Origin: Paracentrotus lividus
Lineage: Eukaryota; Echinodermata; Echinoidea; Camarodonta; Echinidae
Reading direction: 5' to 3'
NCBI GenBank assembly: GCA_940671915.1
Contig: CALNVZ010002100.1
Span: forward strand, 70,756,478-70,820,477
Length of the DNA stretch: 64,000 nt
Shown: piece after piece, positions 59,120 through 64,000 of the stretch
Position numbering within the stretch: the first letter of the stretch is position 1
How the letters are laid out: every line of letters starts with the position of its first letter
Position numbers and translations under genes: made by a program
Notes under the pieces: generated by a model
What the model saw: the letters and a program-made list of their open reading frames with translations, nothing else
Told to the model about the DNA's origin: nothing
Database searches by the model: none

Positions 59120-59850
59120 CTGTCATTACACCTAATGTGTGAAGGGAGATAAATAAAAAGGTTTGCATTTGCATATGGACAAATATTGATCTCGGTGGAA
59201 GTCTAAGCGCATGATTTTGTAGTTAAACATTGAGATATGTGATGCAGATCTGTAATAACATTAAGGTATGAACATGTCTAGCATGAAGATACAGGTGTGT
59301 TTACTAGGAAAGTACGCTGAAGGAGGTTCCCCTTTATTTTAATAACATATCTCAACCAAATAGGACGGGTCTAACCTGATACCACTAACACGTAACCTTC
59401 AATCTTTGGATTAGGGCTGGTTTAGGTGTGGCGGCAGAGGAGACTCGGAGGTGTCAGTTCGAACACCATTAAATTTTACGTTCCGAAAGGGACTATCCGC
59501 TCGTATGAATAAACGTTTCTTTTAACCGGTTGACCAGGAAAAAGAAACCTACTTACATTTTTCGTATTACTCTCCAATCTTCCCGCTTTTCCTGTTATTT
59601 TGTTTGCACCTCTATTTCTTCCCGCCCTTCATTTGAGATGAATTCATATAATCATCTTCAAACAAAACACCTCACCCCTCAATAAAAATCGAACCCTACA
59701 TAAAGCCTGTGTCTATCTGTCTTTGATAAAGAAAATCTATGCATAATGTGTAATTAGTAGAAAGAAAATTAGTGCTAATATTTTTCCAACGATGTATGTC
59801 GAAAAAAAAAGTCGAAGAAATGAAACTTGGTCTTACCCAGTGATGCTTCC
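59120..59850. other. sequence left of third gap
   Basis: No gene recognised. A B-box-like GTTCGAACACC at about 59458 hints at SINE debris. Next to the gap, the minus strand reads ATCACTGGGTAAGACC, which could be an exon end with a donor. Confidence 0.3.
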
Positions 59851-59875
59851 NNNNNNNNNNNNNNNNNNNNNNNNN
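59851..59875. other. assembly gap (25 N)
   Basis: Run of N. Confidence 1.
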
Positions 59876-60280
59876 TTAGGTTGATGAATTTCCTTCTCTC
59901 ATCTTTGACAATCTTTTGCGCTAAAATTGGTTGTGTATTGAAAAACAATTGAATTTAAGAAGAGGATGAAAGACACTCTAAATTTACCGTATTGGGCCAA
60001 TATGGCGCCCCCGAAATACTCCCCAGGAAGTGAAGGAGGGGCTCTGAAGAATTTGACCCCCGACGGTTTTTGCTTAGTATGACCTTATAAGAAGCCAAAA
60101 CAATTGAGAAAAATCGAACTTTTGGCAAATCATATTGCACGGAATGACATTAACAAACCGCACTAAGGACGTGCTCGGAGACGGTCTCTAATAACTATTT
60201 ATCCGCTGGCGCGAGAGCGAAATTTCTATTCTTGTCGCGGCCAGACGTGCTCGCGAAGGTGACGTGATCAGACACCCTAA

Positions 60281-60551
60281 TGCGGCGGTCACAACTTCGT
60301 CCGTAGGATACGAGGCACGTGCCATCGACGTGAGCCTGCGTGCATGTGCAATGCACGCACAGGTGACCTAATTCAACGTTCTGCGATTCCTGCATTCTAT
60401 AGTGAAGGGTATTTGTTAAAAACTTTTCTGCATGTCCCGTACATGCCATTGTACGCTGCGAGAGGTAACCTCCGCTGCACGATTTTTCTACGAAATGCCA
60501 TCCGTAGGAGTTGCACGTCGAACTGGTACGCGTCGAGTTGTGACCGGCGCA
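60281..60551. mobile_element. TGCGGCGG terminal-inverted-repeat element, second copy
   Basis: TGCGGCGGTCACAACTTCG at the left and GTCGAGTTGTGACCGGCGCA at the right, with interior similarity to 22630-22880 (GGCACGTGCCATC, CATGTGCAATGCACGCACAG, CTCCGCTGCACGA). It has several single-base indels relative to that copy. Confidence 0.85.
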
Positions 60552-60779
60552 TTAGATTTGGTTGCAAACGTTAGGGGTGGGGGACCGGGGACCAATTTTA
60601 TTGTAGCCTAACATACTCACTTAAAACTAAATAAATGATAATTATGCATATCTTAGCTTGACAAATGGAATAGGTTGGAGGTTTTGTACAAACAATTTAT
60701 TTTGAAGGCCATTATTATTTCAAAACAAGAGGTCGAGTTTACAACTGCCCTGAACCCGGAGGGCAATTGTAACACCATG

Positions 60780-60935
60780 AAATTGGTAACTTTTTTTTAT
60801 TACAATAAAGCGTTTGACTCAATTTATAATAATATTTCCACTTGTACTGGTTTTTACAAATCCTTTTCTGCATACGCCTCAGACATGTTTGTCTGAATAA
60901 ATACAATTACAATACAATACAATCTGATATATTGC
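60780..60935 (+). mobile_element. LINE-like 3' tail
   Basis: TTTGTCTGAATAAATACAAT followed by (ACAAT)n resembles the short-repeat 3' end of CR1/L2-type LINEs in plus orientation. No RT segment is attached. Confidence 0.4.
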
Positions 60936-62089
60936 GCTATTGTTTCCATATCGCGCCCGTAAAGTATTGCTGGTCTAATCAGGCTAGCTCCATGGTTCAG
61001 AGGTCTGATTATGTTGTTATTATAACTTACAGGAAGCAAACATAATCCGGGAATTTAACCGAGTCCCTGGGGGCAATTTGTGACAGCCTTGTTACATGCC
61101 CCTGACAGGGCGAACATATGAATAGATTTACCATCTTAGACCTTATAGGTATTCATTAATTGAAACGTAGCAAAAATGGTTAGGACACCACTCTCATTGC
61201 GTCTGCATGCCCCCCCCCCCAGCCCCGAAACCCACAGTAGAACGTGTAATTTGATATTTGAACATATGAAGCCGTATTGCCTTTTCTTTTCACGAACATT
61301 TTCAAGTTCCAAAAGATTTATTCTATTTCTTTTGATATGATGTACATAAAACCAAGTGCCTAATAGAAACTTAAGGCAATACACAATATAATTAGGGGAA
61401 GAGACACCGGGACAAGTAACACGGGCAATTGTAACAGCGGCTCCCGATCCTAGGCAGAAACAACGCTTCCAAAAACTTGAAATTTTTACGAGAGCAGCGC
61501 ATTTATTCTCCACATGCGTGTATTGAAATAGCAGACTTTAACGGTTCGTGGAAACTTTTACAGCAGAAAAAACCGTTTTTGATGCCAGAAAAGTAAATTT
61601 CACAATACCCATTGTTTTCTTCTGGGCGACCCAGAATAATGTAGCATGAGCTTGACGTGGTCTTGTCATGTTTATATATATTTAGAAATTTATGTTCTAA
61701 GGCCACTATGTTGCTAACGTTTCCAACGATAATACCAAGCTAAGATGAGAAAAAAAAATTCTCGTCCAAATATGGTCGCCGTCGTCAGCGGGCAATATGA
61801 ACAAGCTGTTACAAACTGCCTCTTGAAGGCACTTGTTTCTGAGTTAAATAACTCCTGTTAGGAAACAGGCGCGGATCCAATGAACAGTCGAATTGAATGC
61901 ATTTCGCGCGCGCCCAATTGTCTGGGGAGCACAAAGAGCCGCTTTGTTCCCAGCACAAGATTGGCGCCCGCCGAAAAATGCATTTCAATCGATTCTCTCG
62001 ATCCGCGCGCTAGAGTGAACTCGCGCGGGTAATTAAAGCAGCTTTGCCGCTGCAATCAAGCACCAAGCCTAAATATAACCAAATCAGAG

Positions 62090-62280
62090 GGACCACGGAG
62101 CTGTTTTTGAAAGTGGGAGGGGATGATGCAAGGGGTGGGGGGGGCTGAACAGGAGCTAAACACACACAGACACAAATGATAATGGCGTTCATTTGGTCCA
62201 GTTTTTGACTTACACGGTTTTCCTGAACGACGAAAGTGGGGGGGCGGGCGGGCTTAGAAATGAGAATTGCATAACGTTGA
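62090..62280. repeat. dispersed GGGGCTGAACAGG repeat, further copy
   Basis: GAGCTGTTTTTGAAAGTGGG and GGGGGGGCTGAACAGG followed by GGCGTTCATTTGG and a G-rich tail, the same order as at 36420-36540 and 42280-42370. Confidence 0.6.
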
Positions 62281-62639
62281 ACGTATCCGTCAATCATTTA
62301 TTCTATTCACAAGGAAAAAATGGCCTTATAAGCTCAGACATGAGAATTAAATTACTTTGAACATATCTGTCCAAAACGTTTTGTTGAAAAGGCAAAGAAA
62401 TATTGATTAAGTCCGAAAAAAGGTGTCTTTAGTTTGTTTATCATTTGTTTCATTGTAATCAGAGCCTCAAGTTTTTTTTTTAATTCTTGCTGTTTTAATA
62501 ATTTATATCACTTTACTAGAGAACTTCAGAACTTCATAAGTTTGAATGTATAGTCAATTATAGTGCTTTGTTTACAATTACAGAAGGTAACCTTATCTAT
62601 GAGCTCAAACATGAGAATTAGATATTAGATATCTGTGAA

Positions 62640-62760
62640 CATATAATTTGATTTGATTTGATTTGATTTTATTTTATTTGTCGAGTGTACATGATATAAA
62701 ACATAAAAGAAACACTGACAGGATAGCCCATGAAATCCGAAAAGGCTTATTTATAGGGTC
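62640..62760 (-). mobile_element. LINE 3' tail, same family as 56218
   Basis: (TTTGA)n then TTTATTTGTCGAGTGTACAT, GAAACACTGACAGGATAGCC and CCGAAAAGGCTTATTTA match 56220-56335 closely. Confidence 0.75.
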
Positions 62761-62829
62761 CTATAAAATGAGAAAGAGATTACGGACCCCCCCCCCCTGA
62801 TTTGCTTTTTTTTATTAAAAAAAAAACCC

Positions 62830-63000
62830 CACACATTAAAAGAGAGAAAGAAGAGAGAGGAAGGGAGGGAAATGGAGAGGAGGAGGAGAGAGAGAGGGGG
62901 AAGGGCAGATAGGAAATTAAAAAGGTAAAGATGGAGTGAAAAAAGAAAAAAGAAAGACAGAAAGAAAAGAAGAGGAGAGAGAGAGAGAGAGAGGGAGAGA
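62830..63000. repeat. purine-rich GA/GGA tract
   Basis: Dense GAGA, GGAG and AAAG repeats; the minus-strand frames across it are serine, leucine and phenylalanine low-complexity only. Confidence 0.9.
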
Positions 63001-63177
63001 TGGGAGCCCCCATAAAAGATTAAAATATTTTTTTCAATAGGATACCTGAAAATATATGTCCAATACGTTTTGTTAACAGGGCAAAGAAATATTGATTTTG
63101 CCAGAAAAAAAGTGGCGTAAATTTTGAAGATTGATTTACCCAAAAAAAGTGCTGTCATTTTTTTACTTTCTATCAGA

Positions 63178-63351
63178 AATGTATCAACTTTATTTGGGAA
63201 AAGAATGTGTTAAGTCAAAAGGCGTAGGCCTAAATATAAAGTTTTATACACAGTTCGTCAGTTTTAAAGATATATTGGGTAGGTACAAAGTAGATAAAGA
63301 ACCAAAATATGAATTTGATGAAGCGTTCTATAGTTCTACAGGTAAAGGGTG
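63178..63351 (+). pseudogene. unrecognised open stretch inside the 3.2-kb element
   Basis: Reads MYQLYLGKECVKSKGVGLNI and DILGRYKVDKEPKYEFDEAF before a stop. Composition is protein-like (charged, not low complexity), but I do not recognise a family. Its position near the end of a long-inverted-repeat element makes a transposon protein remnant the best guess. Confidence 0.35.
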
Positions 63352-64000
63352 AGCTCCGAACAACCTAAAAAAAAAAAAAAAAAAAAATATCTTTACTTTT
63401 TGCCCCCATATCATGAATATAAAAAGTGGAAAATATAATTACAAATGAGTCAAGGCATTGCGGTCATGTTATCATAATTAGCTTATGTGGTTTAAATCTG
63501 GATCTGTCAAGCTGCATAGCTTTGATAAAGAAAAACAAAATGTTACAATTCATGTGTTTACAATTCCCCGTACGCTCTTGTTACAATTGCCCACGGGACA
63601 CGGGGCAATTGTAACACTCGACCTCTTGTTTTGAAATTTGGTAATTGCTTTCAAAATAACTTGTTGCTACCGGCCCAAAACCTATTAATTATGTTCAAGC
63701 TTAAGATATGCATATTTTCATTTTATTAGTTTTTAAGCAAGTATTTAGCTTAATAAGTTGATTAGATCAATTTTGGAAAAAACTGTTAAATTGTCCCCGG
63801 TCTCCCCTATGTATCTATCAACAATAGCACGCGGTGCGATTCCATACAATGACCATTAATATCCTATTAGGTGACGGAATTCCTTTTAAAGACGTGTTTT
63901 AGCTCTTAGCTGAACTTATTTAATTTTGTTTATCCAATGCCCAACGATTTGCTTTCCGGGACACTGCCTACTTTACTGTTTGCGTTTTTTTGCCCTTCTG

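Larger units (their letters stand above)
60573..63808. mobile_element. 3.2-kb element with long inverted ends and GGGCAATTGTAACA motifs
   Basis: The left end (GGGGGACCGGGGACCAATTT, then ATTATGCATATCTTAGCTTG and AACAAGAGGTCGAG) returns inverted at the right (CTCGACCTCTTGTTTTG, AGCTTAAGATATGCAT, TGTCCCCGGTCTCCCCTA). GGGCAATTGTAACA or close variants recur at 60762, 61424, 61788 and 63603. Other repeats are nested inside (62090-62280, 62640-63040). An open stretch at 63178-63351 may be a remnant of its protein. Confidence 0.7.

Noticed and set aside
62751-63158. 135-codon minus-strand frame
   Set aside because: Serine, leucine and phenylalanine low complexity from the GA-rich tract.

Overview
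This is eukaryotic DNA from an animal genome: AT-rich, with spliced genes, long introns, microsatellites, three runs of N and very dense mobile-element debris. The repeat style (foldback and minisatellite-armed elements, Tc1-like copies, CR1/L2/jockey-like LINE fragments, many short inverted-repeat elements) and an intact bilaterian-type Wnt2 gene suggest a marine invertebrate. The sequence alone does not let me name a phylum.

Two protein genes can be read, both on the minus strand. (1) A DXO/Rai1-family gene at about 2524-8485 has six coding exons that join in frame (353 codons plus stop), but almost every catalytic residue of the family is replaced, so it looks like a pseudoenzyme. Its last coding segment has been amplified downstream into a tandem array, each unit related to the end of the gene. 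(2) A Wnt2 gene at 18924-54516 has six coding exons over about 35.6 kb: signal peptide exon (54.5 kb), exon 2 (48.9 kb), exon 3 (28.4 kb), exon 4 with the lipidated-serine motif (21.0 kb), exon 5 (19.5 kb) and exon 6 (19.0 kb). Exons 1-4 are clean. Exon 5 lacks one base and exon 6 lacks two; restoring three bases gives a 365-residue protein with 24 cysteines. I favour assembly error over pseudogenisation.

Assembly quality matters here. The stretch 29668-33110, just right of an N gap, is a noisy indel-rich second copy of 26158-29642 and carries a second, broken copy of Wnt2 exon 3. It looks like unpolished long-read sequence or a second haplotype, not a real duplication.

The rest is repeats. 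0-9 kb: the DXO gene with a 26-bp tandem array upstream of its 3' end and several inverted-repeat elements in its introns. 9-18.9 kb: a decayed LINE, a large imperfect palindrome with a (TA)n core, a GTCTC-rich palindrome and a Tc1-like non-autonomous element. 19.9-23 kb: short inverted-repeat elements, including two head-to-head copies forming an 814-bp palindrome. 23.1-28.2 kb: a Tc1-like element with transposase remnants in both arms, interrupted by an element whose inverted arms are hairpin-forming minisatellites. 33.9-41.6 kb: a 3.4-kb palindrome next to an element whose two ends are the same minisatellite in opposite orientation. 43-44.7 kb: a tandem array built on a CGCGCTTCGCGC core. 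53-64 kb: TA-flanked elements, LINE fragments and a 3.2-kb element with long inverted ends.

No tRNA, rRNA, CRISPR array or other protein gene could be supported. The two genes show no functional link beyond adjacency and strand.
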